14,298 bases of DNA, taken from the NCBI GenBank assembly GCA_964657795.1, contig CAZZWS010000095.1, positions 1 through 14,298 on the forward strand, given 5' to 3'. The translations under genes were made by a program, and so were the position numbers. Numbering within the stretch: the first letter of the stretch is position 1; the number at the start of each line of letters is the position of its first letter. The notes beneath the pieces were generated by a model. That model did not search any database, had not been told where the DNA came from, and saw only the letters and a list, made by a program, of their open reading frames with translations. This document shows positions 1-7,114 of this stretch, piece by piece. The stretch comes from CAHJXF01 sp964657795. GTDB taxonomy: Bacteria > Pseudomonadota > Gammaproteobacteria > Burkholderiales > Burkholderiaceae_D.

Positions 1-57
1 GGACTCGTGCACGTCGGACGCGTGCAGGATGGACGCATCGACCAAGGACGCATGCAC
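1..57 (-). CDS. Possible 5' end of an ABC transporter ATPase (aotP/hisP-like), cut by window edge
   Basis: Directly downstream of the deacylase stop, one minus-strand frame stays open to the window edge. From a GTG at 57 or a TTG at 45 it reads five-residue units ending in A-S or E-S, the last being DVHES at 15-1. That last unit resembles the first strand of polar amino-acid importer ATPases, where D-[LIV]-H-K-S-[FY]-G is usual. Pseudomonas aeruginosa aot operons place the ATPase gene aotP exactly here, after aotO. An ATPase is otherwise missing from this transporter operon. No ATG occurs in this frame. A second frame opens with an ATG at 68 that overlaps the aotO stop, but it encodes a Cys/Pro/Arg-rich peptide unlike an ATPase. 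The call rests on synteny and about five residues, so it is tentative. Confidence 0.3.
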   Translation of the reverse strand, partial: MHASLVDASILHASDVHES

Positions 58-75
58 GACGGACTCATGGACTGA
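1..75. repeat. Five degenerate 15-bp tandem repeats
   Basis: Five consecutive 15-base units begin at 1, 16, 31, 46 and 61. Each starts GGAC, usually followed by KC and then R-TGSA-like bases, for example GGACGCATGCACGAC at 46 and GGACGCGTGCAGGAT at 16. The unit is five codons long, so it gives a pentapeptide repeat in the minus-strand frame. The last unit overlaps the aotO stop codon. The array may continue to the left of the window. Confidence 0.7.
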
Positions 76-1234
76 GCAGGTTGCCGGTGCGGAACGGGGT
101 CGTGCCGGCGATGCGCAGGATCGCATCGTTGGGGCTCGCGTAGCGCCGCAGCGAACGCGCGTAGACCCGACCCGGATACTTCGCACGCAGCGTGGTCGAC
201 ATGCGCGACATCGGCTCGATGATCTCGGCAACCGCCTCGCCGGCCACGACGTCGTCGCCGGGTTTGCGCGAGAACACGACGACGCCCGCATGCGGCGCGT
301 GGACATCCTCGGACGCGGCGAGCGGCGTCGGACGGCAGCGCAGCTCGGGCAGCGCGGGCATGCCGCTGTCGTCGACCGCGATCAACCCGCGATGGACGAG
401 GAACGCGAAAAGCGCGGCGGCGTCCCGCGACGCCAGCGCGTGATCGACGTCGACCTGGCCGCGCAGCTCGACGGTGATGGCCATCGTCGCCAGCGGGATC
501 GGCGGACGGCTGGGATCGGTCGCGCCATCGTTCGACCTTGCGCCGCGGTCGCGTTCGAGGCGTTCATCGAGGCGCCACCAGACGCCGCTCAGATGTTCGT
601 CGAACGAAGCGCCGCCGCTGTCCTTCGCGAGCAGCACGGTCTCGGCGCCGAGCAGGCGCGCGAGCGGCTCGCACTGCGGCCAGTACGGCGACTCGCAGTA
701 CAGATGCAGCACCGCTTCGAGGTCGCAGTGCAGGTCCATCACGACGTCGGCGTCGCAGGCCAGCGCCGACAAGGTCTTGCGCAACGCCATCAACTCGGTG
801 GCCGGCGAGGAATTCTCGACGTGGGCGCGCATCGCCGCGCGGATGATGCGCCGGTTGGTGTCGGCATCGGGTCCGAGGCGCGCCTCGACGGCGGGCGTGA
901 TCGCGACGAGGTAATCGGGATAGCCCCGGTTGAAGTTCTCGCCGCTCACCGCCTCGAAGCGGCCGATGCGCCCCTGCAGCAGGCCCTGCGCGAGACCGAT
1001 CGGATTGGCGACCGGCACGAGCACGATCTCGCCGCGCATGCGTCCGTCGGCCTCGGCCCTGTCGAGCAGGCCCATCAAGTGATGCATCACCAGCATGCCG
1101 GGCAACTCGTCGGCATGCAGGCTGGCTTGGAGATAGGCCTTCTCGCCGACGCCCGCCGTGCCGTAATGCAGACTGACCAGCGACCGGTCGGCGCCCGGCG
1201 ACGTCGGCGCGAGGCGATGGGTGAGCTGTTTCAT
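65..1234 (-). CDS. aotO: M14-type succinylglutamate desuccinylase/aspartoacylase family deacylase (AotO-like)
   Basis: A 389-residue protein of the zinc-dependent succinylglutamate desuccinylase/aspartoacylase family. The zinc ligands are visible as H40-A-D-E43 and H169 in the DLHCD motif. N101-R103 in NFNRGYP would bind substrate, and E256 in the TVELRG motif is the likely catalytic glutamate. The last 90 or so residues resemble the barrel-like domain found at the end of AstE-type proteins (around HAPHAGVVVFSRKPGD). There is no signal peptide, so it should act in the cytoplasm on an N-acylated amino acid; the substrate is unknown. The start is the ATG in an ATGA overlap with the upstream permease stop, implying translational coupling. 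The place between permease and expected ATPase matches aotO of the P. aeruginosa aotJQMOP operon. As I recall, aotO was not needed for arginine uptake there. The symbol is by synteny. Confidence 0.85.
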   Translation of the reverse strand: MKQLTHRLAPTSPGADRSLVSLHYGTAGVGEKAYLQASLHADELPGMLVMHHLMGLLDRAEADGRMRGEIVLVPVANPIGLAQGLLQGRIGRFEAVSGENFNRGYPDYLVAITPAVEARLGPDADTNRRIIRAAMRAHVENSSPATELMALRKTLSALACDADVVMDLHCDLEAVLHLYCESPYWPQCEPLARLLGAETVLLAKDSGGASFDEHLSGVWWRLDERLERDRGARSNDGATDPSRPPIPLATMAITVELRGQVDVDHALASRDAAALFAFLVHRGLIAVDDSGMPALPELRCRPTPLAASEDVHAPHAGVVVFSRKPGDDVVAGEAVAEIIEPMSRMSTTLRAKYPGRVYARSLRRYASPNDAILRIAGTTPFRTGNLLSP

Positions 1235-1988
1235 GCGGGATGCGCCTCGTCGGGTGGGGCGGGCGCGAGCGCCGCTGTCACGCCCGCGGGTCGCCGCAGA
1301 TGCGCGAGAGCCCGGCGCTCGACGAGACGCAGCACGGCGACGAGGACGAAGGTCAGCACGAGATAGATCCCGGCCGCCGCGATGTAGCTCTCGAAGGGCA
1401 GATAGGTCGTGGCATAGAGACTGTTGGCGGCGCCGGTGATGTCGACGATGCCCGGCACGACGCTCGCGATCGACGTGGCGTGCAGCATCAGGATCGCTTC
1501 GTTGCCGTACGCCGGCAGCGCACGCCGCAGCGCCGACGGCAGCACGATGCGGCGCATCAGTGTCGCACGCGTCATGCCGAAGGCCTGCGCGGCCTCGATC
1601 TCGCCGGCCGGCGTCTCGCGGATCGCGCCGGCCACCAGTTCGATGGTGTAGGCGGTGGTGTTGAGCACGAACGCCACCAGCGTGCAGAACACCGGCTCCT
1701 TGAACCAGACCCATGGCCACAAGGTGTCCCAACGCGCCTGGACCCAGTCGAGCTGCGCCACGCCGTAATAGATCAGGTAGACCTGGACCAGCAGCGGCGT
1801 GCCGCGGATCGCGAACGTGCACGCCGCGATCGGCGCGGACACCCAGCGNNNNNNNNNNGCGCGGCGCCCACCGTCAGCCCGAGCGCCCAGAACCCGATCA
1901 GCGAGACCACGAGCAGTTCGAGCGTGACGCCGACACCGCTCGCGAAAAGCTTCAGCGTGTCGGGCTGGAAGAGGGTCTCGAATTCCAT
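1231..1988 (-). CDS. aotM: Polar amino-acid ABC transporter permease (HisM/AotM-like), interrupted by an assembly gap
   Basis: An inner-membrane permease of the HisM type for basic amino acids. The first 43 residues (from the ATG at 1988) lie before the ten-N run and about 205 after it. The second part has the family signatures RGTPLLVQ, the EAA loop (EIEAAQAFGMTRATLMRRIVLP) and the helix following LPAYGNEAIL. The two halves are in different frames as assembled, because the N run is not the true gap length. Aligned from memory to E. coli HisM, about five residues are missing. One leftover base plus a gap of about 14 bases would supply them and restore the frame. The gene should therefore be intact in the organism. 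It starts 13 bases after the aotQ stop and overlaps aotO by four bases. Gene callers will probably report two fragments or a false GTG start at 1842. Confidence 0.85.
1849..1858. other. Assembly gap (10 N) inside aotM
   Basis: Ten N residues. Reading frames of the permease on either side disagree by one base, so ten is a placeholder length. Restoring the frame needs a true gap length of 2 modulo 3. Family alignment suggests about 14. Confidence 0.95.
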
Positions 1989-2001
1989 TTCGATGTCGCG
2001 G

Positions 2002-2706
2002 TCAGGTCGCCACGCGGCGCACGCCGCGCGCATGACGTCGCTCGAACAGCCGCAGAGCCGACAACGACACGGCCGTGATGACGAGGTAGACGACCGCCGC
2101 GACGACGAAGTAGAAGAACGCCGCACGGGTCGCAGCGCCCGCCTGCTTCGCCCGATACATCAGGTCGGTCAGACCGATCACCGACACCAGCGCCGTCGAC
2201 TTCACCAGCACCAGCCAGTTGTTCGTGAAGCCCGGCACCGCATGGCGCACGGCCTGCGGCAGCACGATCCGCCGCAGGACCTGCATCCGGGACATGCCGC
2301 AGGCGAGCGCCGCTTCGCTCTGTCCGACCGGAACGGCCAGCATGGCGCCGCGAAAGGTCTCGGCGAAGTAGGCGCCGTAGATGAAGCCGATGGTGATGGT
2401 CCCGGCCACGAACGGATCGACGTCGATGGAGCCGCCCTCGTCGATCCATCCGAGGTTCTGCGCCAGCGCGTTGAGCGCGATCTGGCCGCCGTAGAAGATC
2501 AGCAGCATCAGCACGAGGTCGGGCACCCCGCGGATCAGCGTGGCGTAGGCGGTGGCGATCGCGCGCGGCGTGCGGTGGGTCGACAGCCGCGCCGACGCCG
2601 CGGCGACGCCGAGGATCGTCGACAGCAGCACGGCGCCGATGGCGACGGCGAGCGTCAGGCCGACGCCGGACAGCACGTACGGTACGTACGAGGTGTTCAA
2701 CGTCAC
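2002..2706 (-). CDS. aotQ: Polar amino-acid ABC transporter permease (HisQ/AotQ-like)
   Basis: A 234-residue inner-membrane permease that would pair with the HisM-type subunit to carry arginine, ornithine, lysine or histidine. Family signatures are clear: RGVPDLVLMLLIFYG (residues 59-73), DVDPFVAGTITIGFIYGAYFAETFRG (95-120), and the ATPase-contacting EAA loop EAALACGMSRMQVLRRIVLPQAVRHAVPG (131-159). About five hydrophobic segments are visible, around residues 12-35, 61-80, 98-118, 165-181 and 196-216, as usual for this family. The start is a GTG ten bases after the stop of the binding-protein gene; no ATG lies near. Length matches E. coli HisQ closely. It is the second gene of the operon aotJ-aotQ-aotM-aotO. 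Confidence 0.92.
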   Translation of the reverse strand: MTLNTSYVPYVLSGVGLTLAVAIGAVLLSTILGVAAASARLSTHRTPRAIATAYATLIRGVPDLVLMLLIFYGGQIALNALAQNLGWIDEGGSIDVDPFVAGTITIGFIYGAYFAETFRGAMLAVPVGQSEAALACGMSRMQVLRRIVLPQAVRHAVPGFTNNWLVLVKSTALVSVIGLTDLMYRAKQAGAATRAAFFYFVVAAVVYLVITAVSLSALRLFERRHARGVRRVAT

Positions 2707-2716
2707 GAGACGCGGG

Positions 2717-3520
2717 TCACTGGGCGCCGTAGACGTCGAAGTCGAAGTATTTGTCGGCGACCTTCTTCCACGTGCCGTTGGCGCGGATCGTCTTCAGCGC
2801 GACGTTGAAGCGATCGCGCAGGTCGGCGTCCGACTTGCGGACCGCGATGCCGGCACCGGTGCCGAAATACTTCGGATCGTTGAGGTCGGGGCCGACGAAC
2901 GCGTAGCCCTTTGCATCGGGCGTATCGATGAAGCCACCCTTGCCCTCGAACTTGTCGACCACGACGGCGTCGAGCCGTCCCGACTTGAGGTCGAGGTACG
3001 ACTGCTGCGTGGAGTCGTACGAGATCACCGTCGCGCCGGCCGGTGCGAGGACGCCCTTGGCATAGGCCTCCTGGACCGATGCCTTCAGGACGCCGACCCG
3101 CTTGCCCTTCAGGCTGGCCGGCGATCCGTCGAGCGTGCCGGCCTTCGCGATCACCGACGTCGGTGTCGAGTAGTACTTGTCGGTGAAGTCGACGGCCTTC
3201 CTGCGTTCTTCGGTGACCGACATGGACGAGATGATCGCGTCGAACTTGTTGGCGCGCAGCCCGGGGATGATGCCCTCCCAGCTGCTCTCGACGAACGTGC
3301 ACTTCGCCTTCATCTCGGCGCACAGCGCGTTGGCGATGTCGACGTCGAAGCCGGTGAGCTGGCCGTCCGCCGTCTTGAACGTGAACGGCTTGTAGGTCGC
3401 GTCGACGCCGATGCGGATCGCGCTCCAGTCGCGCGCGACGGCCTCGATGGAGAAGCTCAGGACGGACACGGCCGCAAGACAGACGCAGAGCCGGGCGAAC
3501 AGGAGGCGGGAACGTGGCAT
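2717..3520 (-). CDS. aotJ: Periplasmic basic amino-acid binding protein (ArgT/HisJ/AotJ-like)
   Basis: A 267-residue solute-binding protein of the SBP_bac_3 family, closely resembling LAO-binding protein ArgT. A signal peptide with hydrophobic core LCVCLAAVSVLSFSIEAVA ends near residue 29. Visible ligand-site elements are D40 and Y43 (DATYKPF), W81, S98-S99-M-S101 with R107 (ISSMSVTEERRK), Q150 (ASVQEAYA) and D189. C67 and C74 sit where ArgT has its disulfide. The C-terminus KYFDFDVYGAQ matches the family end. ArgT-type proteins prefer lysine, arginine, ornithine or histidine; the exact ligand here is inferred. The start is the ATG at 3520 in front of the signal peptide. The same frame is open far upstream (to 4240), so automated calls may give a false long N-terminus. 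It is first in its operon; I see no convincing promoter. Confidence 0.92.
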   Translation of the reverse strand: MPRSRLLFARLCVCLAAVSVLSFSIEAVARDWSAIRIGVDATYKPFTFKTADGQLTGFDVDIANALCAEMKAKCTFVESSWEGIIPGLRANKFDAIISSMSVTEERRKAVDFTDKYYSTPTSVIAKAGTLDGSPASLKGKRVGVLKASVQEAYAKGVLAPAGATVISYDSTQQSYLDLKSGRLDAVVVDKFEGKGGFIDTPDAKGYAFVGPDLNDPKYFGTGAGIAVRKSDADLRDRFNVALKTIRANGTWKKVADKYFDFDVYGAQ

Positions 3521-3670
3521 GGAGTCGAGGTCCGACGTCGTTGGAATGCGCTCGATGGTACCAACGGGATGTCGGCGAGCCCAGCGCCCGTGCCGCGACC
3601 CCGCCACGATCGGCCCGGCGGCGAACATCCGCTGCCGGAACGCGCCCTCGTCGAGCACGCGGGCGTCGAG

Positions 3671-3875
3671 CCAGCGTGCCGCCAGCGCGGCCAGCGAACC
3701 AGGCGACACGAAGTCGCGGATCGCGAACGCCGCCAGCGGCAGATACAACGCGACCGACCCGACCGACCAGTACCGGTTGAAGTGCCGGCAGGCGACGGCC
3801 CGCGTCGCGAGTAGGTTCCACGTCGCGTGGGTCGAACGCGGCCGTGACGACGAGCAGGAAGGCGAAGAGCGGCAT
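3671..3875 (-). pseudogene. Truncated, frameshifted EamA/DMT-family transporter remnant
   Basis: From an ATG at 3875 the minus strand encodes MPLFAFLLVVTAAF, a typical first transmembrane helix of EamA-type drug/metabolite transporters. A different frame then continues from 3829 with HATWNLLATRAVACRHF and a second hydrophobic helix, WSVGSVALYLPLAAFAI. Family members normally read ...F-L-HATWNLLAKRA... without a break. Four bases sit where one leucine codon is expected, so there is one extra base around 3830-3833. Past about 3671 I see no further family similarity, so only two of about ten helices remain. The rest, 3521-3670, holds nothing I recognise. Part of the frame runs on into aotJ. Confidence 0.6.
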
Positions 3876-4001
3876 CGTCGGGCCGATGATTGACGCAATC
3901 GACCGGAGGGAGCGATCGATACGACGATGCGGTCGGTCGGATGCGGCCAGGGCGCCGATCCGTCGTCGCACGGCTCGCTGCACGGGCCGGTCACGCGATG
4001 A

Positions 4002-4030
4002 TTGCGCCCCGCAACCCGCTGTGCTTTAAT
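4002..4030 (+). promoter_or_regulatory. Possible sigma-70 promoter for dksA
   Basis: TTGCGC at 4002-4007 and TTTAAT at 4025-4030 are separated by 17 bases. The -10 box matches five of six consensus positions and the -35 box three of six. Transcription would start near 4037, giving a leader of about 235 bases before dksA (apart from the unknown gap length). Confidence 0.4.
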
Positions 4031-4033
4031 CCG

Positions 4034-4050
4034 GCCCCTTGCGAAGGGGC
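4034..4050 (+). other. Perfect hairpin at the start of the dksA leader
   Basis: GCCCCTT at 4034-4040 pairs with AAGGGGC at 4044-4050 around a GCG loop, a seven-base-pair stem. It falls at or just after the predicted transcript start and has no T run, so it is more likely a 5' stabilising hairpin than a terminator. Confidence 0.45.
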
Positions 4051-4100
4051 GGTCGGAACCGTGGATCACACGAGTCCATCCGCCTGCGGCCAATCTGAAC

Positions 4101-4110
4101 NNNNNNNNNN
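4101..4110. other. Assembly gap (10 N) in the dksA leader
   Basis: Ten N residues between the hairpin and the dksA start. The length is probably nominal, like that of the run at 1849. Confidence 0.95.
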
Positions 4111-4272
4111 TGACAGCGGGTTCGAACGGCACGAACGGGAAGCCGGACGGCTCGATCCGGCAGCCCGTTTTCATGACACCCTTCCGTCGCCGTCTAGACG
4201 ATGGAATCGATAATCGAAGCATGTTCGGCGTGCACCGCATCGGTCGCAGGCCGGCGAAGCACAGAGGAAGTT

Positions 4273-4839
4273 ATGGGAGCCAAGATCGCTACCGCCAAAC
4301 CCGCCGCCAAGTCCAAGACGCCCGCATCGCTCGCGAAGAAGGAGCTCGTCGCCAGGAACACGGCGCCAGTCGACGACGAGCCGACGCCGCACGTGCGCCC
4401 GTCGTCGTCTTCGAAGGCGCGCACCACGGGCACCGTGATGTCCGAGACCGAGATTCTCGCGGCGCCCGAGAAGGACTACATGAACCCGGCGCAGCTGCAG
4501 TTCTTCAAGGTCCGCCTGCAGACGATGGAGCAGGACATCCTGCGCAACGCAGACGAGACGACCGAGCATCTGCGCGAGTCGATCATCGTCCCCGATCCGG
4601 CGGACCGCGCCACGATCGAAGAGGAGCACGCGCTGGAATTGCGCACACGGGATCGCGAACGCAAGCTGCTGAAGAAGATCCAGCAATCGATCAATCGCAT
4701 CGATTCGGGCGAATACGGCTACTGCGAAGAGACCGGCGATCCGATCGGCGTGCCGCGACTGCTCGCTCGTCCGACCGCCACGCTGTCGCTCGAAGCGCAG
4801 GAACGTCGCGAGATGAAGCAGAAGATGTTCGGCGAGTGA
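4273..4839 (+). CDS. dksA: RNA polymerase-binding transcription factor DksA (zinc-finger-reduced type)
   Basis: DksA enters the RNA polymerase secondary channel and, with ppGpp, lowers rRNA transcription and activates amino-acid genes. This 188-residue protein has a Lys/Ala/Ser-rich N-terminal extension (1-60), the start of the globular part at EKDYMNPAQLQFF (66-78), a long coiled coil with the tip motif D108-P-A-D111-R-A113 (DxxDxA), then RDRERKLLKKI and GEYGYC. The usual four zinc cysteines are reduced to one: C151-x2-T154-x17-S172-x2-A175. This CxxT/SxxA pattern is known from zinc-independent DksA proteins and is common in alpha- and betaproteobacteria. The ATG at 4273 follows AGAGGAAG (4263-4270). 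An upstream in-frame ATG at 4201 lacks a clear ribosome site, and ATG 4438 would start inside the extension. It is monocistronic, ending at a strong terminator. Confidence 0.93.
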   Translation: MGAKIATAKPAAKSKTPASLAKKELVARNTAPVDDEPTPHVRPSSSSKARTTGTVMSETEILAAPEKDYMNPAQLQFFKVRLQTMEQDILRNADETTEHLRESIIVPDPADRATIEEEHALELRTRDRERKLLKKIQQSINRIDSGEYGYCEETGDPIGVPRLLARPTATLSLEAQERREMKQKMFGE

Positions 4840-4857
4840 TCCATCGCCGACGCGAGG

Positions 4858-4885
4858 AAAAAAACGGCGCCGCGGCGCCGTTTTT
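4858..4885. terminator. Bidirectional intrinsic terminator between dksA and the TonB receptor gene
   Basis: CGGCGC at 4865-4870 pairs with GCGCCG at 4875-4880 around a CGCG loop. The stem is flanked by seven A (4858-4864) and five T (4881-4885). It therefore reads as a stem plus T run on both strands, 18 bases after the dksA stop and about 30 after the convergent receptor gene stop. Confidence 0.9.
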
Positions 4886-4915
4886 CATTTCCGATGACCG
4901 GTTTGGAGATCTTCG

Positions 4916-7054
4916 TCAGAAGTACTTCGTGAGGCCCCCGAAGACCCCGCGTCGCGGCCCGAACTGCGGCGCACCCACGCCGATGCCGCTGCCGTCACGC
5001 AGCTCGTAGACCCGATCGAGCAGGTTGATGATCGCGACGCGCGCCTCCACCTTGCCGGTGTACGGGCTCGTGAAGGTCCGCGAGGCGCTGAGGTTGACCT
5101 GCAGATAGGCCGGCAGGTGATCGGTGTTGGCGAAGCCGTTGCGCAGCCCGCTGCCGAACAGCAGATCGCCACCCATGTGCGTGCCGCGGAGCAGGTACGA
5201 AGCGCCGGCCGACGCTGTCAGCGTCTGGTCGTGATCGAGGTGCACCCAGTGGCTGCCGATATACGCGAGTTCGTCCGCGTCGAAGTTGAACTGGCCGGTC
5301 GCGATGCTGCGACCTTCCGCCTTCGAGACCGAGAAATTGCCGTAGATCGTCAACGCGTCCTTGCGATAGTTGGCCGAGAACTCGATGCCCTTGACGCGTC
5401 CCTGGTCGTAGTTGAACGCCGAGTAGATCAGCGCGTTGCCGAACTGGCCTTCGTCCTGCAGATCGCGGACCTTCCGGTAGAACGCGTCGACGCCGACCGT
5501 CAGCGACGGCAGCAGTTGATGCGACACGCCGATGTCGAAATAGTTGGAGCGTTCGCTCCTGACCGACGTGTCCGCGTCCGACGGCAGCGCGTTGGTCGTG
5601 CCGACGAACTTCGCCACCGAGGTCGTATCGATCTTTTCGGTCGGCGGCGGCGTGAAGTAGCGGGCGTAGCCGAAGTGCACCCGCGTATCGCGCGTCAGGT
5701 CGTAGACCAGGCCGAGACGCGGACTCCATTGCTTCTCGTCGGTGACCGTCGACACGTGATCGAAGCGCGTGCCGTAGTTGACGGTCAGCGATTTGATCGG
5801 CTGCCACTCGTCCTGCAGGTAGACGCCGTAGGTGACGCCCGACAGCCGCGAGTTGTCGACGATCGCGACCGGGGTCGTGCCCGTCTGGTTGCCGGAAGCG
5901 TCCGCGGTGAAAACGGCCGAGGCGTTGTCGACCGTGAAGCGCTCCCGCTGCGCGAAGAGTCCGGTGCGGATCGTGTGCGCGTCGTTCAGGCGAAAGGCGA
6001 GGTCGCCCTGCAGGCCCACCGCGTCGTTCTTGCGCAGCACCTGCGACGCGATGCCGTTGAACACCAGGTCGCCCAGTGGATCGGGTTGATACGCGACGTC
6101 GGTGTAGCGATGGAAGGCCGAGATCTGGTAGTCGATCTTCTCGGTCGGACTCGCCTGATAGGTCAGGATCTCGAACGTGTTCTTCTCGTTCTGGCGCGCG
6201 TCGAGTTTCGACGAGTCGACGACCGGGTTGCCGGTGATCGCGTACACGGGCGTCTGGCCCGGAATGTCCGGAATCTCGAACTTGTTGTTCGACGTGCCCA
6301 TCATCAGGCTGACGCGGGTGTTCTCGTCGATGACCCGCGACAGGTAGCCGAACGCCTTCTGCTGCTTCGTCGTGTCGTGGATCGCGTCGCGCGCGCCGGT
6401 CGGATTCTCGATGCCGATGTCGTTACGCAGGAACGAGCCCGTCAGGAAGGTGCTCCAGCCGCCGCTGGTGCCCGAGTATTCGAGGCTGGACTCGCCGTCG
6501 CCGCGCGAGCCGCCCAGGACGCTGATGCTGCCGCCGTTGTCGAAGCCGGTGCCGCGTGTGCGGATGTCGACGATGCCCGCGGTCCGATACCCGTATTGCG
6601 CGGGCAAGGCGCCGGTCAGGATGTTGATGTCGTCGGCGAAATGCGTGTCGAGCGACTGGCCGAAGCCCGAGATCGCCTCCGGGATGACGACGCCGTTGAT
6701 GCGGTACTGCAGGTTCGAGTGGTCGCCCCGCACATGCAATTGCCCGTAGCTGTCCTGGACCACGCCGGGCGCCTGCAGGACGAGCTGGTTGAGCGGCGTC
6801 GACGGTCCCAGCGGCAACGCCTGGATGTCGCCCTTGTCGAAACGATAGATCGTGCTGCCGGTGTCGGGCGACAAGCCGTTGCGGGCCGCATCGAGCTTCT
6901 GACCGGTGATCCGGACCGCGTCGAGTTGCTGGACCGGCGCGTCGCGGGGCGCGGCGGGTGCGGTCGCGGGAGGCGTCGCCTCCTGGGCATGGCCGATGGT
7001 GGTGTACAGCGCGGCGATGGCCAGCGCCAACGCATGCCGTTGTGGCGTTCTCAT
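4916..7054 (-). CDS. TonB-dependent outer-membrane receptor
   Basis: A 712-residue outer-membrane receptor. Residues 1-23 form a signal peptide (MRTPQRHALALAIAALYTTIGHA). A short Ala/Pro-rich linker and a TonB-box-like segment LDAVRITG (44-51) follow. The plug domain spans about 78-170 (LNQLVLQAPGVVQDSYGQ, HVRGDHSNLQYRINGVVIPE, GALPAQYGYRTAGIVDIRT). The rest is a beta-barrel with alternating aromatic strands (NYFDIGV, GIEFSANY, ARVAIINLLDRVYELRDG), ending in phenylalanine (LTKYF) as outer-membrane barrels do. AGGAG at 7060-7064 lies five bases before the ATG. The substrate cannot be read from the sequence; siderophore, cobalamin and metal complexes are all possible. It follows a small secreted cysteine-containing protein gene by 60 bases, probably in one transcript, and ends at the two-way terminator. 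Confidence 0.9.
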   Translation of the reverse strand: MRTPQRHALALAIAALYTTIGHAQEATPPATAPAAPRDAPVQQLDAVRITGQKLDAARNGLSPDTGSTIYRFDKGDIQALPLGPSTPLNQLVLQAPGVVQDSYGQLHVRGDHSNLQYRINGVVIPEAISGFGQSLDTHFADDINILTGALPAQYGYRTAGIVDIRTRGTGFDNGGSISVLGGSRGDGESSLEYSGTSGGWSTFLTGSFLRNDIGIENPTGARDAIHDTTKQQKAFGYLSRVIDENTRVSLMMGTSNNKFEIPDIPGQTPVYAITGNPVVDSSKLDARQNEKNTFEILTYQASPTEKIDYQISAFHRYTDVAYQPDPLGDLVFNGIASQVLRKNDAVGLQGDLAFRLNDAHTIRTGLFAQRERFTVDNASAVFTADASGNQTGTTPVAIVDNSRLSGVTYGVYLQDEWQPIKSLTVNYGTRFDHVSTVTDEKQWSPRLGLVYDLTRDTRVHFGYARYFTPPPTEKIDTTSVAKFVGTTNALPSDADTSVRSERSNYFDIGVSHQLLPSLTVGVDAFYRKVRDLQDEGQFGNALIYSAFNYDQGRVKGIEFSANYRKDALTIYGNFSVSKAEGRSIATGQFNFDADELAYIGSHWVHLDHDQTLTASAGASYLLRGTHMGGDLLFGSGLRNGFANTDHLPAYLQVNLSASRTFTSPYTGKVEARVAIINLLDRVYELRDGSGIGVGAPQFGPRRGVFGGLTKYF

Positions 7055-7079
7055 GACTTCTCCTGAAAAGAGGATGCAT

Positions 7080-7101
7080 CCCGGCGCACGGATGCGCCGG
7101 G
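7080..7101. repeat. Perfect 9-bp hairpin between small gene and TonB receptor gene
   Basis: CCCGGCGCA at 7080-7088 pairs with TGCGCCGGG at 7093-7101 around a four-base loop. No T run follows on either strand. In the minus-strand transcript it lies between the stop of the small gene and the receptor's ribosome site, where it could stabilise or separate the two messages. It shares the core CCGGCGCA with the repeat at 11102. Confidence 0.6.
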
Positions 7102-7114
7102 ACGACGTCGCGGA

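Larger units (their letters stand above)
3876..4272. other. Non-coding region between transporter remnant and dksA
   Basis: No supported gene lies here. It holds a possible promoter (4002-4030), a short perfect hairpin (4034-4050) and the second ten-N gap (4101-4110), followed by an untranslated leader to the dksA ATG. I cannot match it to a known riboswitch, and the gap limits folding. The N length is again probably a placeholder. Confidence 0.6.

Noticed and set aside
29..2808. Long plus-strand open frames opposite the aot operon
   Set aside because: They are antisense to clearly conserved genes, are rich in Arg, Gly, Ala, Asp and His without domains, and are the normal result of few stop codons in high-GC DNA. 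The same holds for frames opposite the TonB receptor (5117-7066), hslU and the dsb/SDR genes.
4118..4127. GGGTTCGAAC, resembling a tRNA T-loop
   Set aside because: The flanking bases do not form the five-pair T-stem, and no acceptor stem or anticodon arm could be placed around it.
3521..4240. N-terminal extension of the binding protein in the same open frame
   Set aside because: The signal peptide starts at the ATG at 3520. The upstream frame crosses an N gap and the transporter remnant and has no composition typical of a real domain fused to AotJ.
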